DNA from: Pilaira anomala
Taxonomy: Eukaryota > Mucoromycota > Mucoromycetes > Mucorales > Mucoraceae
DNA: 64,000 bases
Assembly (NCBI GenBank): GCA_025716855.1
Contig: JAIXMQ010000028.1
Location: 186,001 to 250,000, forward strand
Reading direction: 5' to 3'
The notes under the pieces are model-generated. The model worked only from the letters and a program-made list of their open reading frames with translations. It was not told where the DNA came from and made no database searches. Numbering within the stretch: the stretch's first letter is position 1; each line of letters starts with the position of its first letter. This document shows, piece after piece, positions 21,699 through 34,429 of this stretch. The translations under genes were made by a program, and so were the position numbers.

Positions 21699-22391
21699 AT
21701 TAAATTTAATAAAAATCATATTTTGTCCTAACTTTGTATACGAACTTTTTTGAAATGTGTGTTAATCTTTAAAGTGAAAAGTTTTTTTTTTTTTTTTTGT
21801 AACGCGCTAAATGAAAAAGACTTGTAAAAATTCGTCAAAGTCTTTTTGGATAACGAAGCTGTTCTTCAATTTGTTGAAGACAATCCTTATTGGATAAGAG
21901 CAAATCCCATCGCTGCTTCAATCCCGCCGTGAAGGTTAAAACGCAGATTGAAATATTTTTATTGATTACCAGCACTTCCTGGTTATCTCATTGGCTTAAG
22001 GAAAAATAATTACTATATAAGTTAATGAGACTCCCTGGGTGTGTAGAGTATTTAGTTTATACGAAAATACATATGTTGTTTTACATCATAATGCGCATAA
22101 ATAGACTTTTAATGAAGTGATTATAAATATTTGTTTTTATCTGATGCTTAGCTTTAATAAATAATACGGAAGTAGATGTAACTACTGTCACGTGTCAGAC
22201 CATCACAAGACGTTTCTACCGTGAATTATTATTGCTCTTAATTTTAACTCTCCAGATCACAATATGAAATAGAATTATACCACTATCGAATATTTGATTG
22301 CCTGAAATTTTTATAACTATTACCGATTAATTTAAAAAATATTTATTTTCTTTTAAAAGTATGATATCTATATAATATATAAGTTACTTTA
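21699..22391. other. Intergenic region after the transposase
   Basis: Contains a T-run (about 21781-21798) and a short open stretch on the plus strand (about 21835-21932, LDNEAVLQFVEDNPYWIRAN) that may be a leftover of the adjacent transposon. The rest is AT-rich with nothing recognised. Confidence 0.4.
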
Positions 22392-24535
22392 TTACAGCTT
22401 ACTATCATTATTAGACGATAGCTCAATAACAATGTTACCACCTTCAATCAAATCGCTTGCAGAAGCATAAACTAGTCTAGCAATGCCAGACAAAGAAGAT
22501 TGGACAACAATTTCCATTTTCATAGCGCTTATCACAAATAATTGTTGGCCTGGTCCAACGCGATCGCCTTCTTTGATATTTATCTTTACTATCAAACCGG
22601 TGATAGGTGAGCTAATTTCAGTAGCCACTTGAGGATTAGCTTTTCTGCGTAACGTAGCAGAGGACCCAATAGCAAATTTACGAGTGATAGCAATAGCAAG
22701 CGGATTCTTAATTGTAGGAATACATAGTAGGTTTGGATATGTGCGACAAGCTGGTCCGGAAAATTGTTTATGGAAATGGATTTTATATATAAAAAGAATG
22801 GACTTGATCGGTATCAGTGGATGAAGGATCTCACTTAACTCTACGTTGAAAGTATCACCAGGCTTGAATTGAATAGCTGATGGTGCACCTTCTAATGAAG
22901 GGATTTCAGCGTTTTGATAACCGGCACTTTCTCTTGAGTTTTCCTGCTTCTTTTTGAGCTGAGTAAATGCCTCGATAAATTTACTCATGTTTTTCTCGAC
23001 AGAGTCAGTTCGAACATGAAATAGTTGGTCATCCATAAACGAATTATCTTGTAGTATAGCAATAAGTAGTCGGATATTAGTTTTTACTCCGTGAATAATG
23101 GTATTCTTTAATGCACATTTCAACTTGGATAAAGCATCCTCGTAAGGCTGCCCAATCACTATAATTTTAGCTGTCAAGGAATCGAATGTCTTTTTTTTTT
23201 TTGGTATTATGTAAACGGTTAACTAAAATGATTTTCAATAGAAATCATACACTTGATAACTTACAGGAAGAATTACACATCCAGGCTGAATCCAAGTGTC
23301 TACACGAATACCATGTTCCTGAGGAAATTCTACTTTATTAATTCTACTAGCAGATAACATGTTATTATTAAGTGGATTTTCAGCAACAACTCGAGGTTGA
23401 ATAGAAACTAGTCTACTATTTACGATTTTCTCCTGTATTTATCCAAGAGTATTTAAACTTTCCCCATAAGCTACTGCTGTAACTTGAGCTTGAACAATAC
23501 AAACGCGGGTAATCTGTTTGGAAATTATGTGTTCAACTTGTATACGAGGGTTGACTTCGAGACAGTAGAATTCATTGGATTCAGGAAGTACTAAAAATTC
23601 AACAGTATCTGCTGAGTTATATCGAATGGTTCGAGATAATTTGACAGCTGCTTGATGTAAGGATGATCGGTTAGCTGAGGTGATAAACAAGGACATGGTG
23701 CTGCCTGTAATTGATCCATGTTAAGAAAGTATTTATTTTGACATATTAAAAAAAAACATATACCTCTAACATTTTCTGATATCTTCTTCGAGCAGAACAA
23801 TCTATTTCAAACAAATGAATCATATTACCGTGTAAATCACCCAAAATCTGAACTTCAATGTGTTTAGCATTGATGATTGCTTTCTCATAACAAATATTTG
23901 TTTAGAAGGAGATTCGTTCATACAACGTAGGAGAGAATTGAGTACTTCATTCGCTTCATGAATCATCCTAATACCTCTCCCTCCACCACCATCGCGTGCT
24001 TTTAATCTAATGAGATATCCAAATTAGTTTGCAAATACATAAACTTGACAGGGACTAGAGATCGAATCGTTTGTGCCTGGTATTACAGGAACACCTGCTT
24101 ATTTGTGACTTGACGGGCCGTTACTTTATCACCTACAGCTGAAATACAAGATGCAGAAGGACCAATAAATAAAATATTTTCTTGTTTACATCTTTCTGCC
24201 AACTCTGTTGATTCAGATAAAAATCCATAACCTGGATGAATTGCTGTTGTCTTGACACTATATGTATATATATATAATGAATTAAATGAATGTACTGCTA
24301 AGAAGTACGTTTGATGGTTATGGTTTTACCTTTTTGCTGTATCAATTATCTGTTGAGGGTCCAAAAAAATCCGACGTATTTTTAAGTTGATTATTTCATC
24401 AGCATCTTTACAGTGAGTCTTATCTTGTTCGTCAGAGTATACGGCTATAGTTTTAATACCAAGTTCACTTGCGGCTGTAATGATTCGAATTGCAATTTCT
24501 CCTCGATTCGCAACCAATACTTTGTTCATTTCTGG
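22392..24535 (-). pseudogene. Decayed biotin carboxylase with C-terminal biotinyl domain
   Basis: The order is that of a biotin-dependent carboxylase subunit. At the N terminus is [16 protein letters not shown] (from 24535). Next come [12 protein letters not shown] and [51 protein letters not shown] and VRVDTW-like IRVDTWIQPGC. A linker follows, then the biotin attachment site VISAMKMEIVV near the C terminus (Lys in AMKM). It is broken. A one-base shift splits TARQV from AGVPVIPG near 24115-24125, an in-frame TAA lies at about 24030, a second one-base shift comes just before [13 protein letters not shown] (about 23890), and there is a stop after GESLNTLG at 23439. Intact relatives include pyruvate carboxylase N-terminal halves, MCC alpha subunits and shorter fungal carboxylases; which one is unclear. 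No carboxyltransferase domain is present. Confidence 0.8.
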
Positions 24536-24669
24536 ATACATATTTTTTTTTTTTCGAAAAGGAAAAGAGAGAGAGAGAGAGAGAGAAAGAAACAATAAAC
24601 TTTATATTTTTGTATATGTTGTGTAATTGACTTTACTCAGCAAATTGCCCACGCCAAAAAAACAGCAGT

Positions 24670-25179
24670 TTATTTTAAACCCAAGAGAAACGAAAATAAA
24701 GAACTAAAGTTCAGTAGAGTATATTTAATGCCTTCTATACCCAACTCTATTATTGATATAGTGCGATGAACTTGCAATAAAGCGAAAGCAATCACTAACA
24801 AAAGTAATGTCGCTAGAAACATGAAGCCGTATATTTGCATTGGTGGCAAAATGACAGCTTGTTGAATTATGGATTGAGTAGTTGTGACAGAACCATCCGA
24901 CGTTGAATGGTAATGTGTACTTGAAATAGTAATGGGTACACTGACAGAAAGCTTTGTGCCTACCATGACAGTGTTATTAATCTCTGCTTGTTTTTCTGAT
25001 TTCCGTTTCAAAAAATTCCATCGCCAATTTTTGTGTTTCTTTTTTACAACTATTGCTTTTTCGTCTCGGTCAAAATAAGTCTTTAGTTTACTGATATAAT
25101 TTTCACTTGTGTTTTTTCTTTGTGTCAAAGGGAACGCCCCTGGCGGGGAACCATGATATATCATTTTTTTTGAAGACAT
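24670..25179 (-). CDS. Small predicted membrane protein, unknown function
   Basis: Uninterrupted ORF of 169 residues starting MSSKKMIYHGSPPGAFPLTQ; a second Met five codons on (25164) could also start it. A basic N-terminal half (KKKHKNWRWNFLKRKSEK) is followed by a Ser/Thr-rich stretch. A strong hydrophobic segment comes next (IYGFMFLATLLLLVIAFALLQ, about residues 119-138) and then a second weakly hydrophobic tail (LLNFSSLFSFLLGLK). This suggests a single-pass or hairpin membrane protein with a basic cytosolic tail. No family was recognised. It lies head-to-tail with the decayed carboxylase on the same strand. Confidence 0.55.
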   Translation of the reverse strand: MSSKKMIYHGSPPGAFPLTQRKNTSENYISKLKTYFDRDEKAIVVKKKHKNWRWNFLKRKSEKQAEINNTVMVGTKLSVSVPITISSTHYHSTSDGSVTTTQSIIQQAVILPPMQIYGFMFLATLLLLVIAFALLQVHRTISIIELGIEGIKYTLLNFSSLFSFLLGLK

Positions 25180-26726
25180 ACAAAAAAGGATATTATATAA
25201 ACAAAACAAAAAATAAAGAGACGGGAAATACTTGTTGAAAACAAAATATAAAACACTATTCTTCCTAATAGCCGTAGATAGAGGAGCTTTGTAAAAAAAA
25301 AAAAAAAAAATAATCTGCAATTGTAACTAACAACACAACCTTCTTGAGGAGTGCGGACGAAGAGTATATTATATATGTCAAACGTGCGGGTCAATTTTAC
25401 CAAATAATGTACTTAAATAATGTCTGTAAGCCGTATAATTGCAAGAAGTTAATTGAGGGGAAAGATACGCTTACCATATTTGCGCACCACATTTTTTTTG
25501 CTCACCACATTTTTTGAGCACTATTTTTAATCCTAACATTAAAAACAATACTTTACTTGTTTTACAATATCTGACTGAAGGGTTGAATATCACTGGATTT
25601 CTGTTAATCACTCACTCGATTGTTATTGACATCTTATTTTTTTCACATGACATGCGGACAGGTTTTGTTTCACACGCCACAAAATCAGGTTTATTTAATT
25701 TCAATATAAATAAATCGCTCTTTTTTTTTCTTTACCGTTTTAATCTCTATTTTGTTTACATACGTTATACGGACAAGAGATTGTATCAAGAAATGGACAA
25801 CTTTGAAACCTGCATGAAACATGTCAGTGGTACGATATATTATAGCGCCAGTGATTTTTTTTACAAAATAGTTTATTGTTTAACCAATCTCAATAACAAA
25901 ATATATATTCTGTGCTAATTGACTATATGTATTGGGTATGGGAGATATGTATTCCGCCTGAGTCCGTTATACTGAGATGGCCATCACCAAGGTCAAGTCG
26001 TTGACTTTAAAAACAGTAACAAAAACGTCGTTTTTTCAAAAAAGGAAAAGAAGGAAAAGCAAAATCAAAAAATTGTGGATTTTGCGAAAGCAATTAAAAT
26101 CAACAAATTTGCAGTAAGTCTTTTATTATAACCAAATATCTAATACTATTCTGAAAATCTTATTATATAACGTAGATCCTGAATTCACCTGAAGTGAATA
26201 TCTATTATATTCAGAGAGCATAAGACCAAGCCACTTTGAATAGAGAATTGATGTTTAGTCACTCAGCAGTTCAGGTTACTAACAGTATTTGATGATCATA
26301 TTTTATTAAGTTGTATTAAACATTATTTTGATTTTACAACAGTAAGAGACCGAGAATAAAGATCACATGCAAGCAGAATGAAGAAGAGAGCGAGGGCTTA
26401 AGTAAAAAGGCACTGTTATCGTTATTAAACAAAATATTATGATACTGCTTCAGATGATGTCTGTGTGGATAAAAGACCTTTGTTGGTGCCATTATTTGCT
26501 GACCTGATTACGTTAAGATACTCGAAACTTTATTAGGTATGTGAGCTGGCATATAAATGCTTCCAACTATATAATACTTTTCAAAAACATTTTTGATTTT
26601 AACTAACTACTCCTTTGATAGATCGTTTCGGTTATCTTTTTCGTTTCTTAAGATTTGTTTCTTTATTTGCTTCTTGTGCTGGGATTTATTACACTTGGGT
26701 TCTTTTACTTTTCTTATGATGTGGTA
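25180..26726. other. Region without a recognisable gene
   Basis: Contains a plus-strand open stretch 25514-25918 with low-complexity, Phe/Ile-rich translation and no motif. A Lys-rich open stretch around 25985-26115 ends near a gtaagt. Neither connects to a longer coding sequence. Probably intergenic or old transposon DNA. Confidence 0.35.
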
Positions 26727-26899
26727 CAGTACCCGCTCTATTTAAGGCCGTTCGATTTAAGACCGTTTCCGATTTAAGGCCGCAATTCTCTGCAAAATTT
26801 GGCCATATTTAACATCCTCAAGTCAGAAATAAGGCTATGATACGATTTAAGGCCATAAAAGTCTGAAATTTTTTTCAGCCTTAAATAGAGCGTGTACGG
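26727..26899. mobile_element. pogo/Tc1-like MITE, copy 1 (173 bp)
   Basis: The terminal inverted repeats are cagtacccgctctatttaag at the left and gccttaaatagagcgtgtac at the right. The element is flanked by TA on both sides (26725-26726 and 26900-26901). Inside, the word cgatttaaggcc recurs. The TA target and the cagta start are typical of pogo-like members of the Tc1/mariner superfamily. There is no coding capacity, so it is non-autonomous. Confidence 0.82.
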
Positions 26900-26901
26900 T
26901 A

Positions 26902-27441
26902 TGCTCTGCTGGTGACATTTATTCCATTGTTCTTACAGTAAGAAGGAATCTGCTGATTATCAAATTTCTTTGTATATTTTTTTACTGCTTATCTTGCTCT
27001 CATTACTAGTAGTCTTGAGTATGCTTATTAGAATGCACCTAAATACATTAGGTCTATTGTTATGGCTCTTGCTTAAAAGTTGTGTTGCTTTTTTTTATAC
27101 TTTCGTCTCTGTTGCAGTTGAACCGGAAGATTATGTGGTGTGTATATTTTGCTGGTATATTTATTACCTCTTCTTCTGTTGAATTATCTTGGCAGTCTAC
27201 ACTTGTTATTGCAAGAACGGTCGTTATTGTTATGCTTATTATAACAAGTGTTGCAGTTATTCTCTTCATTGTCGTATCGATAGTTTTGATTATTATATCT
27301 TAATTCATTGTATGAAAAGCTGAAGATGATGTTATTGGTTGCCATGGTAGGTTTTTGTTGACTTTGAAGTTAGGGAAATTCAAGTCACCACATGTTGTGT
27401 CATATTTTCTACTGGTTTCGTGTTGCTTGGATATACTAGTA
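26902..27441. other. Spacer between two MITEs
   Basis: Short hydrophobic open stretches occur on both strands (26970-27182 plus, 27082-27303 plus, 27060-27269 minus), but they overlap one another in different frames, lack motifs and look like composition artefacts. No gene is called. Confidence 0.4.
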
Positions 27442-27558
27442 GCGTACCCGCTCTTTAAGGCTGCGATTTCTGTGGCATGGCCTTATTTCTGACATGAAGA
27501 AAATTAAATATGGCCAAAAATTTCAGAAAATTGAGGCGTTAAATAGATCGGGTACTGT
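27442..27558. mobile_element. pogo/Tc1-like MITE, copy 2 (117 bp, shortened, inverted)
   Basis: Ends gcgtacccgctctttaagg and ttaaatagatcgggtactgt, flanked by TA (27440-27441 and 27559-27560). The internal words tatggccaaaaatttcag are the reverse complement of those in the copy at 41781, so this copy is in the opposite orientation and has lost part of its middle. Confidence 0.72.
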
Positions 27559-27949
27559 TATGATGAATTGTGTAATGAGTGCAAAATATAGACGAAGCTG
27601 TCATTTTCTGATGTGGGTGCTCTGGTTGAAAAGTTAATTTGTAGTTATCGTCCTCTGTTGGAGTATTCATGATCAAATCCTAAAACAAACATTTAAATAA
27701 AACCTATTTTTTTTTTATTTTTTTTTTTTTGCATTATCAAAATGAATTATGGTTTCGGTAATTAGAGCCACTGGAAGTGCCAAACCGTGTACTAGTGTAA
27801 CCATAAAACTTTTACAAAACTTATAAGGTAAATCTATGTTTGGTTTAGGAAGAAAACTAAATAATAAAATCGAACTGTTGTCGTGACTGCAAGCTGATGA
27901 TCAAACAAAAGCGCAGCCTATTTTTTTTTTTTTTTTTTCTTTCTATCCT

Positions 27950-27981
<32 letters not shown>

Positions 27982-28022
27982 CTTTTTACTCTATCGTATA
28001 CTTGTTTAAAGAAAAGAAAGAA

Positions 28023-30081
28023 ATGACACTAGTTTCTACATTACAGTTTGTTTTAATCAACATATCTAGTATTATTCAATGTATATTACTTCTAGTTGGT
28101 TTAATACTTGTTATCATACCGTTATATCATGTCATGGTCAGTCATTCAACAACCTTCTTAAAAGCATCAGAAGCTTGTAAAGCAAGATTAGGTATGCATC
28201 GCTTTATCAACATGTATTATACCAAACCCCATCAAGATAACAATGTCATCAATGTCAGTCGATCGCCATTACCTTCTACTACAAAAGTTGCAACGTATAA
28301 TAGTAAGGCGAGTACAAAACTAGATACGAGTGTATGTCTTGCTTCGGACCGATATGATCCTGTATGGCATCATCGACCTTTATTAGTATCAGGGTTAGTG
28401 AATACTGGCAACTCTTGTTTTTTAAATTCTGTTTTACAGGTAAAAATAAATAAATATATATATATATATATATATGTATGTTTATTTTTACTTATTTTTA
28501 TTTTATTTTAGTCTTTATCTTCTTTACCAAAACTTCAGACGTATTTAAATAGTATTGACATGTTGCCAACAACAATGGAATTACCAGTGACAAGGTCATT
28601 ATTAAAAACACTGAAATTATTAACCGTACCATCCAATGGTATCTTTCGACCGATTGAACTTGTGTCAGCCATGTCATCCAACCGACGTGTGATTAATAGA
28701 GAACAACAGGATGCACAAGAATTATTTCAGTTAATTTCGAGCGAACTAGATAATGAAAATCAAATGACGAAAAAGAAACAGGGTTTTAGAGATTTATTAA
28801 GTTTATCAACAAAACGAAATACAATTGAAAATCCATTCACTGGTTTATTAGCTAATCGATTATCTTGTATTCAATGTGGATATACAGTGAGTAGTAGGAA
28901 GAAAAAAAAAAAAAACTCATATTCATTATCCTTATATGTATTAACTTTTTAAAATAGGAAGCAATTCGTCACTTTTCATTTAATAATGTGCAATTAACTC
29001 TCCCTAATTCAGTAAGTTAACAGTCTTAAAAGACTATGAAAATTCGTTACTTTAACACACTTTCATGGTTATCTATTATTAGGATATAACTACATTGGAT
29101 GATTGTTTAAAACAGTTGACAACAATGGAATATTTAAATGATGTCACCTGTAGGAAATGTTCTCTTATTGATACAGTACAAAAGTTATCAACCGAAATTG
29201 AAACATTACAATCTTCAGACAACAAATTTGAAAAGTTAAATTGTCTTGAAAAGATCAAAAAGGATATTGAGCACAGACTTGATGTGGGTAGAATAGCAGA
29301 AGAAAGTCACGATGATAGTAAATTAAAAGGCTTCTTATCTAAAGTGAGTCGCAACTCAAGCAAACAAGCCATGTTTGCTAAACCTCCTAAAGTACTTTGT
29401 TTGCATATGGCTCGATCTGCTTATTTACCAACGGGTGAAGTATACAAGAATACATGTCAAATTCAATTTCCTCAATTATTGGATTTAGCTCCTTATTGTA
29501 CAAATGGTACTTTAAATACAGGTCCACTTTCACCTATCTCAAGTAATGATACTACTACAAGATCTAATGTACGTTATAAGCTCATGAGTTCAATCGTACA
29601 TTTCGGAAGTCATAACTTTGGTCATTTCATTGCTTATAAAAGACGTTTGGTTCCAACCGAATGTGGTTGTCATGATTGTATTGGAAACGTTACTTCTCTC
29701 AAACACCATGAATCAGAATGGTACAAGATATCTGATGAAAGAGTGGATACATGTACTGTAGATGAAGTACTCTCTGCGAATCCATACATGTTGTTGTATG
29801 AATTAATTGAAGATGACGTATCAGATAATTCATTATTACCTACACCATCTGTAGTACCTAATTATCAACCAGAACAAACACTAGAAGAATCAGAATCAGA
29901 AGAATCAGAAGGTTCAGTCACAACATCTTTACCAAGTACACCACCACCTTCTCCCTTTGTATTACCTCTACAATTATCTTCTTGTTCTTCTTCTTCTTTT
30001 CAACCACTTACAACTCCAAAAAGACGTCGTGATAGTACCAACAATAATGCTTGGAATAAAACACCTGTAGCCATTTATTAA
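28023..30081 (+). CDS. Ubiquitin carboxyl-terminal hydrolase, UBP1-like, membrane-anchored
   Basis: Four exons (28023-28439, 28512-28886, 28958-29011, 29083-30081) give about 614 residues. A hydrophobic N-terminal segment (about residues 8-35, INISSIIQCILLLVGLILVI) anchors it, as in yeast Ubp1 and USP30. The Cys box is SGLVNTGNSCFLNSVLQ (nucleophile Cys, with Ser where Thr is usual) and the QQDAQELFQLI block follows. Two CxxC pairs (CIQCGYT and CRKCS) form the finger zinc site. The His box is HFGSHNFGHFIAYKRR, with WYKISDERV supporting the Asp position. The USP domain is complete. The C-terminal 90 residues are Ser/Pro-rich and likely disordered. A long pyrimidine tract (27919-27980) precedes the start. 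I chose the ATG at 28023 because an earlier one at 27897 would translate the T tract into poly-Phe. Confidence 0.92.
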
Positions 30082-30378
30082 ATATATATATATATATATA
30101 TTCATTCCACTCATTTTTACATATTCCTTTCATATTATAATAAAAACTCAATCATTGCATTTAATAAATAAGAATAAAAACTTGTTTGATCTACAATCTT
30201 TTTCCCACCCAGTTTTTTTGTGGGGAAAATCATGTGGGTACTTTTCGGTTTGGTAAGCTTTTTTTAATTGAATTTGGGTTTCTATTTGTTTAAAAGCAAG
30301 TCCTTTTTGTTTCTTGCACCTTTTTTTTTTTCTTCTTCACCTTTTTTATTATTATTGCTACTTTATATCTATTTAATC

Positions 30379-31567
30379 ATGCCTAAAGGATTTTCTGTTG
30401 ATGTTTCAAAGGCGGTTGGACATGTTTATCCTGCAGAACCTGTAAGTTAATTTTTAATAACGTTTAGTTGAGAGTCAATATTTTAAAAAAACAAGCAATG
30501 TAGGTAACTTGTACGAGACGTGATTATATTTTATATGCTTTATCCGTCGGTGTTCCTGAATCTGACCTTCAATGGTTATATGAATTAGGTACGTGTAGGG
30601 AATAAGAAGAAGAAAGAAAGAAAAAACTAACCTAAATCTTATCATAGATATTGATTTTGGACCTTTACCCACATACCCTATTTGTCTACTTATTAAAGGA
30701 GAGGACTGGGACGTCAACTCATTTATGGAAAGATGGTCTATTGGTGGTCCATTACCCGGTATGCCTGATTTTGATTTCAATAAGATTGTACATGGTGAAC
30801 AATCCTTTGAAGCTATTGCTCCTTTTCCAGTAGATGGAGGTCGTTTCAAGACAATTAAAAAGTGTATTGGTGTTTATGATAAAGGATCTGGTATGGTAAT
30901 TGATACAGTGGTCGATATCTTTGGTGAAGAAGATAATGTGCATTATTGTCGTTTGGGTACAAAGATGTTTGTAAGAGGATATGGTGGATGGAATGTAAAG
31001 TAACTTAATTTTTATTTGTATGTACATTATTCATGTTAAATCTTTCTTATTAGGGTCCTAAAGGTCCAAAGCCTATTACTTATAATCCTCCCACTGGACG
31101 TGAGCCTGATGTGATTGACGTCTTTCATACTCAGCAAAATCAAGCACTTTTGTTCCGTTTATCAGGGTAAATAAAGTTATACTAGTAGAAAAAAACTTTA
31201 AATTCAACCATTTTTTTTTTTTTTTAGTGATTATAATCCTTTACATGCTGATGTTAATTTAGCTCCTACTGTAGGGTTCCATAAGCCTATCTTACACGGT
31301 CTTTGCTCATATGGTAAATGTGGACATGCTATCATAAAGCATTTTGGTAACAATGATCGTCTTCGGTTCAAATCAATTGAAGCAAGATTTGCTCAACCTG
31401 TATTCCCTGGAGAAACAGTGGAGGTATTGATGTGGAAAGTACCTAGTAATGATCCTAAATTAGATGCGATTATCTTTCAAGCTCGCGTAAAAGAAAGAAA
31501 TGTGCTTGTGGTTACCAATGGTTATGCTACTCTTTTTAAAGAAGATACTAATGATGCTAAATTGTAA
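30379..31567 (+). CDS. Peroxisomal 2-enoyl-CoA hydratase 2 (MaoC-like hot-dog)
   Basis: Five exons (30379-30441, 30504-30588, 30648-30994, 31054-31166, 31228-31567) give 315 residues. The protein has the two hot-dog halves of hydratase 2. The C-terminal half carries the signature FRLSGDYNPLHADVNLA, in which Asp and His are the catalytic residues. GFHKPILHGLCSYG follows. It hydrates trans-2-enoyl-CoA to (3R)-hydroxyacyl-CoA in peroxisomal beta-oxidation. Here it is a stand-alone enzyme rather than the C-terminal part of a multifunctional FOX2/HSD17B4 protein. The last three residues, AKL, are an acceptable PTS1 import signal. All exon phases agree. It converges on the CaM kinase gene, 91 bases downstream. 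Confidence 0.93.
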
Positions 31568-31658
31568 TAATAAAAATATATGGGTATTTACTACTGTCTT
31601 CCTTTTATTTTCTTAATACGTTTTAAATACAACAATTATACAAATAAATATATATCAA

Positions 31659-33131
<1,473 letters not shown>

Positions 33132-33306
33132 TTTTTTAATATATATATTTAAGAAGGAAAAGAAGAAGAAGAAAAAAAAAAAAAAAGAGAGAGAGAGAGA
33201 AATCATCCAACTATGTAGTCGCGCTTTTGATCCACATGTGACACACACATAGTAGTTACACCTATTTTATATACAACACATAAAAAAACTAAACTAAACC
33301 ACCCAT

Positions 33307-34410
33307 TTATTCGTCCGCTGCAGCTGTTCTTTTATATCCTAGCCAACCATAAAATCTTGATCTAAATAACTTTACTAAAAAGTAAGAAATCGCCAAAGTA
33401 ACCACCATCACAGGTATATAAAGCATCAAGGTATCGGAATACCCGAAATGCTTGTGTTTATGTGAAACACATGTATTATCTAGATAAATCTTCTTGCCAG
33501 GATAGTAATTGGACATATTCGTATGTCGTTCATAAGCCAATGTACACAATCCACAAACACCTTGTTTATATATCTCCAAAGTATTTTTAAATTCTTTTGA
33601 TAATCCACCCGGTCTTCTATATGATACATATGCTTCATACAGTTCCTTATCTTTTATCAACTTTTTTAAATAATCTGCTAAATCATTAGGTGTTTCAAAC
33701 CCATCTATTCTTATTACTGAGTGTGTATCCGGTATAAAAGGTCTATAATCACTTGGTCCATCCACAATAGGTACTGTACCAGCCAAAAAAGCATTACTTA
33801 GTTTCTCCGTCACATAATCTTTACAATTTGAATTTTCAATCGATAAATAAAAATCATACTTTGATATCAAGTCAATTGTTGTCGTATTTTCAGGAAACTC
33901 TTTATTGTTTAAACAATGTCCATAGATATCAATATCAATATATTTACTGAGTTCTTTTACATAAAGGTGTCTATCGTTCGTTGCTTTACAGTTCGATACA
34001 ATCCAAGCCACATGAGCCCCTTCTTCTTTGGTTTTATTTTTTTCTTTTACTAATGGTCTTTCTAAGCTTGATAGTAATTGACTTTGGTCCAAGTATCCCC
34101 AAGGAAAATCTGAGTCGAGTCGATAAGTCATACTGTATTGCATTACATCGAGAATATCTGGTGTGTCTTTAGGTGCTTCTGCATTATGATAGACCCAAGC
34201 TCGATCATCCACTTGTTCTGGCATATCTTTCAAGTTATCCAAATCAGAAGCATGGAATACGATAACGGATGAATTCACTGCTTTGGTTCGATCATGCGTC
34301 ATCTTACAGGTATAAGGCAGGTTGCATTGATCGATTTTATAGTCTTCCCATTGGTTCCCACCAAACCATTTTGTCCAGTATATAATGTCAATTTCTTCTG
34401 TATGATTCAT
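33307..34410 (-). CDS. GT10-family alpha-1,3-fucosyltransferase, C-terminally anchored
   Basis: Single exon, 367 residues. The central block KYDFYLSIENSNCKDYVTEK then LSNAFLAGTVPIVDGPSDYR is the GDP-fucose-binding signature of family GT10. AWIVSNCKATNDRHLYVKEL upstream is also typical. Such enzymes act in the Golgi, moving fucose from GDP-Fuc to GlcNAc-type acceptors, and are expected to be type II proteins with an N-terminal membrane anchor. Here the N terminus (MNHTEEIDIIYWTKWFGG) starts directly in the domain. The only strong membrane helix is near the C terminus (DTLMLYIPVMVVTLAISYFL, about 325-345), followed by a basic tail. A missed upstream exon is possible, but the sequence before the ATG is A-rich and shows no hydrophobic exon. 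Confidence 0.9.
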   Translation of the reverse strand: MNHTEEIDIIYWTKWFGGNQWEDYKIDQCNLPYTCKMTHDRTKAVNSSVIVFHASDLDNLKDMPEQVDDRAWVYHNAEAPKDTPDILDVMQYSMTYRLDSDFPWGYLDQSQLLSSLERPLVKEKNKTKEEGAHVAWIVSNCKATNDRHLYVKELSKYIDIDIYGHCLNNKEFPENTTTIDLISKYDFYLSIENSNCKDYVTEKLSNAFLAGTVPIVDGPSDYRPFIPDTHSVIRIDGFETPNDLADYLKKLIKDKELYEAYVSYRRPGGLSKEFKNTLEIYKQGVCGLCTLAYERHTNMSNYYPGKKIYLDNTCVSHKHKHFGYSDTLMLYIPVMVVTLAISYFLVKLFRSRFYGWLGYKRTAAADE

Positions 34411-34429
34411 CTTGTAATTTGTTGCTTGG

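Noticed and set aside
25514..25918. 134-codon plus-strand open frame
   Set aside because: Starts without ATG context, composition follows the AT-rich DNA, no motif or intron signals.
26970..27303. Hydrophobic ORFs that resemble small membrane proteins
   Set aside because: Three overlap in different frames on both strands; T-rich DNA produces Leu/Ile/Val/Phe-rich translations by chance.
27897..28022. Upstream ATG of the UBP1-like gene
   Set aside because: It would encode long poly-Phe from T-runs; the ATG at 28023 directly precedes the membrane anchor.
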